Source: Pseudomonadota bacterium
GTDB taxonomy: Bacteria > Pseudomonadota > Gammaproteobacteria > Xanthomonadales > Xanthomonadaceae
Assembly (NCBI GenBank): GCA_018241125.1
Contig: JAFEEL010000010.1
Coordinates: 1-60,658 of the forward strand
DNA: 60,658 bases
Reading direction: 5' to 3'
Below are positions 27,114 to 36,301 of the stretch, piece after piece (positions within the stretch are counted from its first letter, which is position 1; each line of letters opens with the position of its first letter). The notes beneath the pieces were generated by a model, which saw only the letters and a program-made list of their open reading frames with translations, did not search any database and was not told the DNA's origin. Both the position numbers and the translations under genes were made by a program.

Positions 27114-27270
27114 TAGCAGGCTGTTGAAAAACAGCCTGCTGATGCGATCCATGGACGGATCGCACGCCAATCAAACACGCAAGTGTTTGATTGGCGGAGC
27201 CGAGTACGGGCATGTACCGGACTCGGCGCGTTGAAAAAGGGCAGGAAAGCCCTTTTTCAACAACCTGTTA
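27114..27270. repeat. 157-bp MITE-like element, complete copy
   Basis: The ends are imperfect inverted repeats: TAGCAGGCTGTTGAAAAA on the left, and the reverse complement of the right end reads TAACAGGTTGTTGAAAAA. The base triplet GAT flanks both sides (27111-27113 and 27271-27273), a possible 3-bp target duplication. Inside are several hairpins: GCAGGCTGTT/AACAGCCTGC, CGATCCAT/CGGATCG, ATCAAACAC/GTGTTTGAT, and TTGAAAAAGGGC/GCCCTTTTTCAA. No coding capacity. A second copy begins at 60529. Confidence 0.9.
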
Positions 27271-27272
27271 GA

Positions 27273-27953
27273 TCAGGCCGCCGGCCAGCGCGCGCCCAGC
27301 CACGTCGCCAGCGCCATGATTTCCGGCGGGCATACCTGATGGGCCATCGGGTAACTGTGCCAGTCGATTTTCATGCCCAGCGCACGCAGGGCGTCGCGGC
27401 TGCGTTCGCCCAACGCCTGCGGCACGATCGGATCGAACGCGCCGTGTGCCATGAACACCGGCGTGCTGCGTGCGGTCCGCGTGCTCTGGGCGATGCTGGA
27501 TTCGGCGATCGGCAGGTAGGTGGACAAGGCCACGATGCCCGCCAGCGGCTGCGCGCGCCGCACCCCGGCGGCCAGTGCGATCGCCCCGCCCTGCGAGAAC
27601 CCGGCCAGCACCACCCGCGAGGGTGGCACGCCGCGCTCGCCTTCACGGGCGATCAAGGCATCGGCCAGGCCGATGGACTGACGCACGCCGGCCTCGTCCT
27701 GCCGGGCGGCGATGTCCACCCCGGCGATGTCGTACCAGGCGCGCATGCGCATGCCGCCGTTGACCGTGATCGGCCGCACCGGCGCGTGCGGGAACACGAA
27801 CCGCACCGGCGGCCAACCCGGGCGCAACAGTTGCGGTACCACCGGGGCGAAGTCGTTGCCGTCCGCCCCCAGCCCGTGCAGGAACACCACGGCGCACGTC
27901 GGGTTCGGGGCGGTGGTGATCTCGATGCAATCGGGGAGCACGGGATGGATCAT
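27273..27953 (-). CDS. Carboxylesterase / phospholipase family alpha/beta hydrolase
   Basis: 226 aa from ATG 27953 (MIHPVLPDCIEIT). It is a family of small cytoplasmic esterases related to EstB and acyl-protein thioesterases. The triad is Ser in AGFSQGGA (about 111), Asp in AFDPIVP (about 166) and His in YPMAHQV (about 199); the oxyanion segment is FLHGLGADGNDF. The stop codon lies directly against the MITE-like element and could have been altered by its insertion, although the C-terminus looks complete. Physiological substrate unknown. Confidence 0.9.
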   Translation of the reverse strand: MIHPVLPDCIEITTAPNPTCAVVFLHGLGADGNDFAPVVPQLLRPGWPPVRFVFPHAPVRPITVNGGMRMRAWYDIAGVDIAARQDEAGVRQSIGLADALIAREGERGVPPSRVVLAGFSQGGAIALAAGVRRAQPLAGIVALSTYLPIAESSIAQSTRTARSTPVFMAHGAFDPIVPQALGERSRDALRALGMKIDWHSYPMAHQVCPPEIMALATWLGARWPAA

Positions 27954-28069
27954 GGCGGGCGCGGCCGGCAGAAAGTCGCCACCATAACCCATGCTCGTGA
28001 TGGCGCGGGCTCTTTACACGCGCGCATGGCGGGAGCATGTTGACGGCATCCCACACGCAGGAGGTGAAC

Positions 28070-28789
28070 ATGAAACTCCGGGTGCTGGCTGGCTCGCTGC
28101 TGTTGTTGGCGGCCATGAACGTGGCGGGCGCCGACGATCGCGCCACGCGGCAGGCCGAATCGCGCGCCTTGCAGGCGCAAATCGACCAGATGGACACGCA
28201 GGTGCGCGACCTGAGCAACCGCCTGCACGCGCTCGACGCCGGGCAGCCCGGCGCCAGCGGCGACCGCGATGCTCTGCGCGCGAAGATCCGGCAGATCGGC
28301 AACGATCAGGATCTGCTCGAACAACGCTTGCGCGAACTGCAGTGGGAGGGTCGGGATCCGTCTTACACCGGTACGTCACCCGCGCCGCCGCCGCCAGCGC
28401 CCCCGCCGGCACCGCTGGCACCGCTGGCAACGCCGATGGCGCTACCCCCGCCGCCTCCGCCGCCTCCGGTCGCGCAGGGCCCGAAGCTGCGCGAAGCCGC
28501 CGACCCGGCGCCGTACCTGAAAGCCGCCGGTGACGCGGTGGGGATGTTCTTCTACAACCCCTACAAGCTGATTCCGGTCGGCACCCACCAACTGGCCATC
28601 TACACCAATTTCGACGAGGCCTACCTGCTGGATCTGGATGGCGACTGCCCGGCGCTGTTGACCGCACGCAAGATCACCATCGAGAACTTCTCGACCCGCG
28701 TCATCGCCGGACGCCATGCCGTGCTCGCCGACGATGTGCGCTGCCCGATCAGCGGCATCCGCAAGCTCTACGTCAACCGGTTGCGCTAG
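28070..28789 (+). CDS. Exported coiled-coil, proline-rich protein with C-terminal conserved domain
   Basis: 239 aa, with a strong GGAGGTG ribosome site 6 bases before the ATG. Signal peptide MKLRVLAGSLLLLAAMNVAGA; coiled coil about residues 25-90 (RALQAQIDQMDTQVRDLSNR); Pro/Ala-rich linker about 100-142 with a run of eight prolines; C-terminal domain about 155-239 (NPYKLIPVGTHQLAIYTNFD; CPALLTARKITIENF; ADDVRCPISGIRKLYV). That domain resembles the DUF6491 group of secreted proteins; this assignment is tentative. Probably periplasmic or outer-membrane associated. Function unknown. Confidence 0.8.
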   Translation: MKLRVLAGSLLLLAAMNVAGADDRATRQAESRALQAQIDQMDTQVRDLSNRLHALDAGQPGASGDRDALRAKIRQIGNDQDLLEQRLRELQWEGRDPSYTGTSPAPPPPAPPPAPLAPLATPMALPPPPPPPPVAQGPKLREAADPAPYLKAAGDAVGMFFYNPYKLIPVGTHQLAIYTNFDEAYLLDLDGDCPALLTARKITIENFSTRVIAGRHAVLADDVRCPISGIRKLYVNRLR

Positions 28790-28819
28790 CGCCGCGGCAC
28801 CCACGGTCTGCTGCAGCCT

Positions 28820-30886
28820 TCAAAACAGTCCATCGCTGAAATCGAAATCCAGCCGCTCGCCGACCGCGCCGACCAGATTGCCTTGCAGGTAGTCGATCCC
28901 GCTCATCCACAGCGAGGCGGCTGCGTGCGCGTCTTCCACGCGCGGAGCGATGACCTTCACGCCCAGACGATGGGCGTGGGCGATGATGTTGGACAGGTCG
29001 TTGCGCACGTCCTGCGGCGCGTTGGCCGCCAGATAGCGCGGCGCCAGCTTGAGGAACGCCGGCGGGTCGGCTTCCAGCAGGCGATCGGCCTGCTCGCCGT
29101 GTTCGTATTGCACCCGGCACATGCGCACGCCCGACGCGTGCAGCGCCTTGCCCAGTGCGGCCAGCGCGGCCGGATTGAGCAGGGCGTCCTCGTTGCGGCA
29201 CTCCAGCACCAGCGCTTCGCCGACGCCGCCGTGGCGGAAGATCTCCGCCAGCATCCATTGCGCCTGATCCGGGGCGGTCAGGCTGGCCAGCGACTGCGGC
29301 ACGAACAGGCGCACCGGACGGCCGTGGTCGCGTTGGATACGCGCCACGCCCAGCGCGCGCGTCAGCACGCGGCGGTCGAGTTCGAGCAGCAGGTTGCCGC
29401 GCGCGGCCACCGGCAGGATGTCGGCGGCGGCCAGCAACTGGCCCTTGGCATCGCGCAGACGCAGCAGGGTCTGGTACTGCGCATCGGTGCCGCCCTTGAC
29501 CGCGACGATCGGCTGATAGGCCAGCCCGATGCGGTCTTCGGCGATGGCCTGGCGCAGGTGGGCGACTTCCTCGGCTTCGCGTTGGCGCTGTGCCGTACCC
29601 ATCGAAACGTAGCGCTTCACGCCCTCGACCAGCGTGCGTGCTTCGCGGCTGGTGCGTTCGGCGGCGTCGAACAACGTGGCCGAATCGGCAAATCCGTCGC
29701 GCCACGGGCATACGCCCACCGCGATGCGCAGTTGCAAGGACACGCCACCGACCTGGAACGTCGAGGCCATCAGCTGCTCGCGCAGACGCGCCGCCAGCGC
29801 GTCGAGGCCAGCGTCGTCCAATCCCGCGGCCAGCACCAGAAAGGCGTTGTCGTGGATGCCGGCGGCGATTTGCGAGGCGCCCAGCGCACCGACCAGCACG
29901 CGACCGGCCTCGCGCGCCAGCCGCTCCAGCTCGGCCAGGCCGATGCGGGTGCGCAATGCCGAGGAATCGACGATGCGCACGAACAACAGGCCCCCTTCGC
30001 TGGCGGCGGCATCGGCCAGCACCGCATCGAGCCGTGCGAACAACGCCGCCCGGCGATACAGGCCGCTTTCGGCATCGCGCTCGGGCGGGGCGGCCGCGGG
30101 AACCTCCAGCTCGCGCATGCGCCGTACGCGATTGCGCACGGTGGCGATCAGGTGCTTCGGGCGGATGGGTTTGGCGAGGAAATCGTCGCCGCCGGCATCG
30201 ATGGCCGAAAAGCGCGCTTCCGGATCACTCTCGCCGGACAAGAACACGATCGGCGTGTTGCGGAATTGCGGATGTTCACGGATCAGCGCGGTCAACTCCA
30301 CGCCGTTGGCATCGGGCATGTGCAGATCCATCAGCACCAGTTCGGGGTGCTGGAACTCCAGCGCCTCCAGTACCCGCAGCGGATTTTGCTCGACCTCGGC
30401 CTGCATGCCGGCGTTGTTGAGCACGCTTTGCGCGAACAGCGCCTGTGCGCGGTCGTCCTCGACGATCAGCACGCGCTCCGAGTCGGTCGCCGCCGGCGCC
30501 AGCAGGGTCTTCAGATTGCGCACGATCTGCACGATCTCGAAGGGCGGGAACACGATTGCCCCGGCGCCCGCGCGGCGCGCTTGCAGACGCGAACGGATGT
30601 TGTCCTCGGGCAGCAAGGCCAACAGCGGGATGGCCTGACTCTTGTCGCGCGACTTGAGCTGCGCCTGCCGGCGGATTTCGCCGACCGCTTCCAGATCGCC
30701 GACGTGGCTGGCGTCGACCACCAGCGCGTGCGGCGACAGGCCCAGCACCAACTCGCGAAACTCGTCCACCGAGTCGACCGCTTCTACCTGGAAGCCGGCG
30801 CTGTCCAGTCGCTGCGCCAGTTCGTCGCCGGCCGGATGCGGCGCGCTCAGGACATACACGCTGCGCGGGGTGGTCGCCTGGGTCAT
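28820..30886 (-). CDS. REC-REC-GGDEF-EAL protein with degenerate catalytic sites
   Basis: 688 aa. A first receiver-like domain lacks the acidic pair (VYVLSAPHPAG). A second (about residues 137-255) is complete: LIVEDDRAQ, LVLMDLHMPD, FLSGESD, AKPI. The GGDEF domain (about 275-400) reads AGIHDNAF where GGDEF should be, and the EAL domain (about 435-688) reads YQTLLRL in place of EAL, though it keeps DYLQGNLVG. So it is probably neither cyclase nor phosphodiesterase but a phosphorylation-controlled c-di-GMP receptor or scaffold, in the manner of FimX. No partner kinase is adjacent. Confidence 0.88.
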   Translation of the reverse strand: MTQATTPRSVYVLSAPHPAGDELAQRLDSAGFQVEAVDSVDEFRELVLGLSPHALVVDASHVGDLEAVGEIRRQAQLKSRDKSQAIPLLALLPEDNIRSRLQARRAGAGAIVFPPFEIVQIVRNLKTLLAPAATDSERVLIVEDDRAQALFAQSVLNNAGMQAEVEQNPLRVLEALEFQHPELVLMDLHMPDANGVELTALIREHPQFRNTPIVFLSGESDPEARFSAIDAGGDDFLAKPIRPKHLIATVRNRVRRMRELEVPAAAPPERDAESGLYRRAALFARLDAVLADAAASEGGLLFVRIVDSSALRTRIGLAELERLAREAGRVLVGALGASQIAAGIHDNAFLVLAAGLDDAGLDALAARLREQLMASTFQVGGVSLQLRIAVGVCPWRDGFADSATLFDAAERTSREARTLVEGVKRYVSMGTAQRQREAEEVAHLRQAIAEDRIGLAYQPIVAVKGGTDAQYQTLLRLRDAKGQLLAAADILPVAARGNLLLELDRRVLTRALGVARIQRDHGRPVRLFVPQSLASLTAPDQAQWMLAEIFRHGGVGEALVLECRNEDALLNPAALAALGKALHASGVRMCRVQYEHGEQADRLLEADPPAFLKLAPRYLAANAPQDVRNDLSNIIAHAHRLGVKVIAPRVEDAHAAASLWMSGIDYLQGNLVGAVGERLDFDFSDGLF

Positions 30887-30961
30887 GGCGAGATACCGTG
30901 TCGAATGGCTTGCGGGGGAGGCGGAACGAACGCGCCGCTACCCGGCCAGACTACTACACGA

Positions 30962-32221
30962 TCACCGCTGCGTGCGGTAGTTCGGCGATTGCCGCAGATC
31001 CCAGGCATGGCGGGCGATGACCAGATCCTCGTCGGTGGGAATCACCCACGCCGACACCGCGGCATCGGCACTGGAAATGCACGGGCCGCCGGCGGTGTTG
31101 GCCGCCTCGTCCAGACCCAGCCCGAGCCACGCCGCCTGCTCGCACACGCGGCGGCGGATTTCCGCGGCGTGCTCGCCGATGCCGGCGGTGAACACCAGCG
31201 CATCCAGTCCGCCGAGTGCGGCGGCCAGCGAGCCGATCTCGCGGCCGATGCGGTAGACGAACAGGTCGATGGCCTCGCGCGCGTGCGGATCGGCGCTGGC
31301 CAGCAGCTCGCGCATGTCGTCGCTGATCCCCGACACCCCGAGCAGGCCGGAGTGCTGGTGCAGCAGGTCGGCGACCTGCGCGGCGCTCATGCCCTTGTGT
31401 TGCAGCAGGTAGAGCACCACGCCCGGATCGAGGTTGCCGCAGCGCCGCCCCATCACCAACCCATCCAGCGCAGTGAAGCCCATTGTGGTGGCCACGCTAC
31501 GCCGCTGGCGCAATGCGCTCAGACTGGCGCCGGCGCCCAGATGCGCCACGATCACCCGCCCGTTCGTTGCTTGCGCACCCAGAAAATCGGGCAATACGCT
31601 GGCGATGTATTCGCAAGACAGTCCGTGGAAGCCGTAGCGGCGCACGCCTTCGGCGGTCAACGCGCGCGGCAGCGCAAAGGCGGTGGCCACCGGCGGCTGG
31701 CTGGCGTGGAAAGCAGTATCGAAACAGGCGAGCTGCGGCAACCGCGGATGCAGTGCCGACAGCGCATCGATCGCGGCCAGTGCGTGCGGCTGGTGCAATG
31801 GCGCCAACGGGATTTGCGCCCGCAGATCGGCCAGTGCCTGCGCGTCCAGCCACAGCGGGGCCGTGTGTTGGCTGCCGCCGTGGACGACGCGGTGGCCGGC
31901 CATGCCCAACGCGTGTCCGGTTGCTCCCACCCACTCGAGCATGGCTGCCAGCGCCTGCGCATGGTCGGCTGCGGGCGCGAGCGCACGTTCGGCCAGCATG
32001 CCGCCGTCGGCGCCGCGCACCACGAAACGCGCCGCGCCGCCGATGCCAGCGCAGTACCCACGCCAGATCAAGGTATTGGCGGCGGGATGGCGATCGCCGG
32101 CGTACAGCGCGAACTTCAGGCTCGACGAGCCGGCGTTGAGGATCAGTACATCGCCGCAGTCGGCAGGCGCTGGTCGTTGTCGCCCATTCACGGCGTGGGC
32201 GCCAACGGTCGCCGTGCCCAT
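30962..32221 (-). CDS. ackA: Acetate kinase
   Basis: 419 aa from ATG 32221. It interconverts acetyl phosphate + ADP and acetate + ATP. ASKHA-family blocks are LILNAGSSSLKFALY, GHRVVHGG, CFDTAFH, RRYGFHGLS, HLGAGASLSA, MGFTALDGLVMGRRCGNLDP and FTAGIGEHAAEIR. A GTG start at 32191 that overlaps the upstream stop as GTGA is an attractive alternative and would trim ten residues that have no counterpart in the family. It is the second gene after the MaoC-phosphotransacylase fusion. Confidence 0.94.
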   Translation of the reverse strand: MGTATVGAHAVNGRQRPAPADCGDVLILNAGSSSLKFALYAGDRHPAANTLIWRGYCAGIGGAARFVVRGADGGMLAERALAPAADHAQALAAMLEWVGATGHALGMAGHRVVHGGSQHTAPLWLDAQALADLRAQIPLAPLHQPHALAAIDALSALHPRLPQLACFDTAFHASQPPVATAFALPRALTAEGVRRYGFHGLSCEYIASVLPDFLGAQATNGRVIVAHLGAGASLSALRQRRSVATTMGFTALDGLVMGRRCGNLDPGVVLYLLQHKGMSAAQVADLLHQHSGLLGVSGISDDMRELLASADPHAREAIDLFVYRIGREIGSLAAALGGLDALVFTAGIGEHAAEIRRRVCEQAAWLGLGLDEAANTAGGPCISSADAAVSAWVIPTDEDLVIARHAWDLRQSPNYRTQR

Positions 32222-33582
32222 AACAGCGCGATGGCGCACGAGGCCAACCGCGCCGGCACGCCGTCGGCACGCGAGGTAAGCACGATCGGCACGCGCGCGC
32301 CGAGCACGATCCCGGCGGTTTGCGCGTCGGCCAGGTATTCGAGCTGTTTGGCCAGGATGTTGCCGGCTTCCAAATCCGGAGCGAGCAGAATGTCCGCCCG
32401 CCCGGCCACCGCCGAGGCGATGCCCTTGGCCTGCGCGGCCGCCTCCGACACCGCATTGTCGAATGCCAGCGGGCCGTCGAGGATGGCGCCGACGAGCTGT
32501 CCGCGCTCGGCCATCTTGCACAGCGCCGCCGCGTCCAGGGTCGATCGCAGGTCGGCGCTGACCGTTTCGACTGCCGACAGGATCGCCAGCCTCGGCGACT
32601 CCACGCCCAGCGCACGCACCAGATCGATCGCGTTTTGCGCGATATCGGCCTTGGCCGGCAGATCGGGCTGGATGTTGATCGCCGCGTCGGTGACATACAA
32701 CATCCGCGGGTAGGCCGGGGCATCGATGGCAAACACATGGCTGATGCGCCGGCCGGTGCGCAGGCCGCCGTTGGCGGCCACCACCGCCTGCATCAACTCG
32801 TCGGTATGCAGCGCGCCCTTCATCAACGCCTCGACCTTGCCGTCCCGCGCCAGCGCCACCGCGGTCGCGGCGGCGGCATGGCTGTGCTCGGTGTCGATCC
32901 GTTCGCAGCCGGCCAGATCAATGCCCACCCGCGCGGCGGCATCGCCGATGCGCCGTTGCGGGCCGACCAGCACCGGTACGATCAGCCCGGCCTGTGCGGC
33001 CGCGAACGCACCGTGCAAGGAAAGTTCATCCACCGGGTGCACGATCGCCGTGCGCAGCGGCGGCAAGCCCCTGGCTTGCGCAATCAGGGCCTCGTGCCGG
33101 CGGCCTTTCCAGTACAGCGCCACGCTGGGCATTTCCACCGCTTCGCGCGAGATTTTTTCCGTCGGCGCCAGCACCAGGGCCGTGCCGACGATGACCTGCT
33201 CGCCGCGCTGGTTGAGCACCGTGCAATCAAGGCTCACCCGGCGCTTGCTTTCGTCCTTGCCGGCCACCCGCACGCCGGCGCGCACGGTATCGCCGACCGC
33301 GACCGGGCGCAGGAAGCGCAGCGATTGTTCGAGGTAGATCGTGCCCGGCCCGGGCAGCTGCGTCCCCAGCACCGCCGAGATCAGCGCCCCGCCCCACATG
33401 CCGTGGGCGACGACATGGCCGAAGCGATCGCCCCTGGCGTAGTCCTCGTCCACATGCGCCGGGTTGATGTCGCCAGACATGGCGGCGAACAACGCGATGT
33501 CCTGCGCGGTGAGCGTGCGCTCCAGGGTCGCGGCGTCGCCCAGATGCAGCTCGTCCCAGGTGCGGTTTTCGATGCGGGTCAT
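32188..33582 (-). CDS. MaoC-like hydratase / phosphate acyltransferase fusion
   Basis: 464 aa. Residues about 5-150 form a MaoC hot-dog domain with the hydratase motif in DINPAHVDEDYAR and GHVVAHGMWGGALIS. Residues about 165-464 form a phosphotransacetylase/phosphotransbutyrylase domain (VGPQRRIGDAA; ARDGKVEALMKGALHTDELM; DAAINIQPDLPAKADI; DILLAPDLEAGNILAKQL). With ackA next to it, it probably converts acyl-CoA to acyl phosphate for ATP formation. Acetyl versus butyryl preference is not readable. It may couple enoyl-CoA hydration with acyl transfer or simply be a fused pair. Confidence 0.9.
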   Translation of the reverse strand: MTRIENRTWDELHLGDAATLERTLTAQDIALFAAMSGDINPAHVDEDYARGDRFGHVVAHGMWGGALISAVLGTQLPGPGTIYLEQSLRFLRPVAVGDTVRAGVRVAGKDESKRRVSLDCTVLNQRGEQVIVGTALVLAPTEKISREAVEMPSVALYWKGRRHEALIAQARGLPPLRTAIVHPVDELSLHGAFAAAQAGLIVPVLVGPQRRIGDAAARVGIDLAGCERIDTEHSHAAAATAVALARDGKVEALMKGALHTDELMQAVVAANGGLRTGRRISHVFAIDAPAYPRMLYVTDAAINIQPDLPAKADIAQNAIDLVRALGVESPRLAILSAVETVSADLRSTLDAAALCKMAERGQLVGAILDGPLAFDNAVSEAAAQAKGIASAVAGRADILLAPDLEAGNILAKQLEYLADAQTAGIVLGARVPIVLTSRADGVPARLASCAIALLWARRPLAPTP

Positions 33583-33626
33583 GGCAGCCACTGACAGATG
33601 CGATGGAATGGGGGGCGGAGTGGATC

Positions 33627-33699
33627 TGGGCCCATCAGGACTCGAACCTGAAACCAAGGGATTATGAGTCCCCTGCTCTGACCATTGAGCTATAGGCCC
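33627..33699 (-). tRNA. tRNA-Ile2 (anticodon CAT, lysidine-type)
   Basis: On the minus strand the 73-base cloverleaf starts GGGCCTATAGCTCAATGGTC; the acceptor GGGCCTA pairs with TGGGCCC, the T-arm contains GGTTCGAGTCC, and the anticodon loop CTCATAA gives CAT. The arm GGGGACTCATAATCCC resembles ileX/ileY rather than initiator or elongator tRNA-Met, so the C34 is presumably modified to lysidine and the tRNA reads AUA. CCA is not encoded. Confidence 0.9.
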
Positions 33700-33769
33700 G
33701 CTGCAAGAATCGCGATGATAGCGATCCTTTGTCGATGGCGCGCATCGAAGCAACGACGGCCACCGAGAC

Positions 33770-33793
33770 AAAACGGCCGCTCGCGCGGCCGTT
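33770..33793 (-). terminator. Terminator downstream of rpoD
   Basis: A perfect stem ACGGCCGC-GCGA-GCGGCCGT followed by TTTGT on the minus strand, 35 bp after the rpoD stop. Confidence 0.8.
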
Positions 33794-33827
33794 CATGGAA
33801 GTCGCTATTGCCGGCGCCCGGATCGCC

Positions 33828-35663
<1,836 letters not shown>

Positions 35664-35690
35664 GGGAGCGCCGCGAAAAGTTGACCTAGC

Positions 35691-35696
35691 ATTATA
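35691..35696 (-). promoter_or_regulatory. -10 box of rpoD promoter
   Basis: Minus-strand TATAAT in GTTATAATGC, giving an expected start about 20 bases before the rpoD ATG. The best upstream -35 candidate, TTGGGC, has a long 19-bp spacer. Confidence 0.6.
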
Positions 35697-35728
35697 ACGC
35701 GGTCCGGCCCCGGTTGCCCAAGAGCTAC

Positions 35729-36181
35729 TCAGGGCCGGTCGGGACGAGCCGCCAGCAGGAACGTCGCTGGCCCGTCGTTGACCAGCTCGACCTGCATGTG
35801 CGCCCCATAACGCCCGATGGCGACCAGCGGATGACGCGCGCGCGCCAGATCCACCAAATACTCGAACCAACGCAGTCCGGCGGCGGGGTCGGCCGCGGTG
35901 GAGAACCCCGGACGCATGCCCTTGCGGGTGTCGGCGGCCAGGGTGAACTGGCTGACCAGCAGCAGCCCGCCGCCGGTGTCGGCGAGGCAGCGGTTCATCC
36001 TGCCGTGCTCGTCTTCGAAAATGCGGTAGCCCAACAATCGCTCGCAGGTGCGCCGCGCCTGCGCCGCGCCGTCGCCCGGTTCGACCGCGACCAGCGCCAG
36101 CAGGCCCGCGCCGATGGCGCCCACGACCTGACCTTCGACGGCAACGCTGGCACGGGTCACGCGCTGGATCAGGGCGAGCAT
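35729..36181 (-). CDS. dtd: D-aminoacyl-tRNA deacylase
   Basis: 150 aa from [20 protein letters not shown]. It removes D-amino acids mischarged on tRNA. Conserved motifs are [18 protein letters not shown] (SQFTL) and the C-terminal NDGPATFLL (NxGPxT), which form the cross-subunit active site. Size is normal. A low-complexity repeat lies immediately upstream (36187-36233), and the longer frame through it is not credible. It is the last chromosomal-type gene before the helicase-nuclease island. Confidence 0.95.
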   Translation of the reverse strand: MLALIQRVTRASVAVEGQVVGAIGAGLLALVAVEPGDGAAQARRTCERLLGYRIFEDEHGRMNRCLADTGGGLLLVSQFTLAADTRKGMRPGFSTAADPAAGLRWFEYLVDLARARHPLVAIGRYGAHMQVELVNDGPATFLLAARPDRP

Positions 36182-36186
36182 GGCAA

Positions 36187-36233
36187 GGGGGACGGGAGAC
36201 GGGAGACGGGAGGCGGGAGGCGGGAGACTGGAG
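36187..36233. repeat. Purine-rich low-complexity arm, left of helicase-nuclease gene
   Basis: Near-tandem GGGAGAC / GGGAGGC words. It matches the purine arm of the soeB element and faces a pyrimidine arm at 41745-41776 on the other side of the 5.4 kb gene. Confidence 0.85.
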
Positions 36234-36301
36234 AAATAAGCGTACCGTGACGCTTGCGGATTCCATATAGTGATCCACGGTGATGGTTCACCGGAGGTCG
36301 C

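Noticed and set aside
28883-32713. 1276-codon plus-strand open frame
   Set aside because: It is antisense to the GGDEF-EAL gene and ackA, His/Gln/Arg-rich with no motif, and is a by-product of high GC.
33627-33699. tRNA-Met
   Set aside because: The CAT anticodon alone suggests Met, but the arm GGGGACTCATAATCCC and acceptor resemble tRNA-Ile2; the tilS dependence is inferred.
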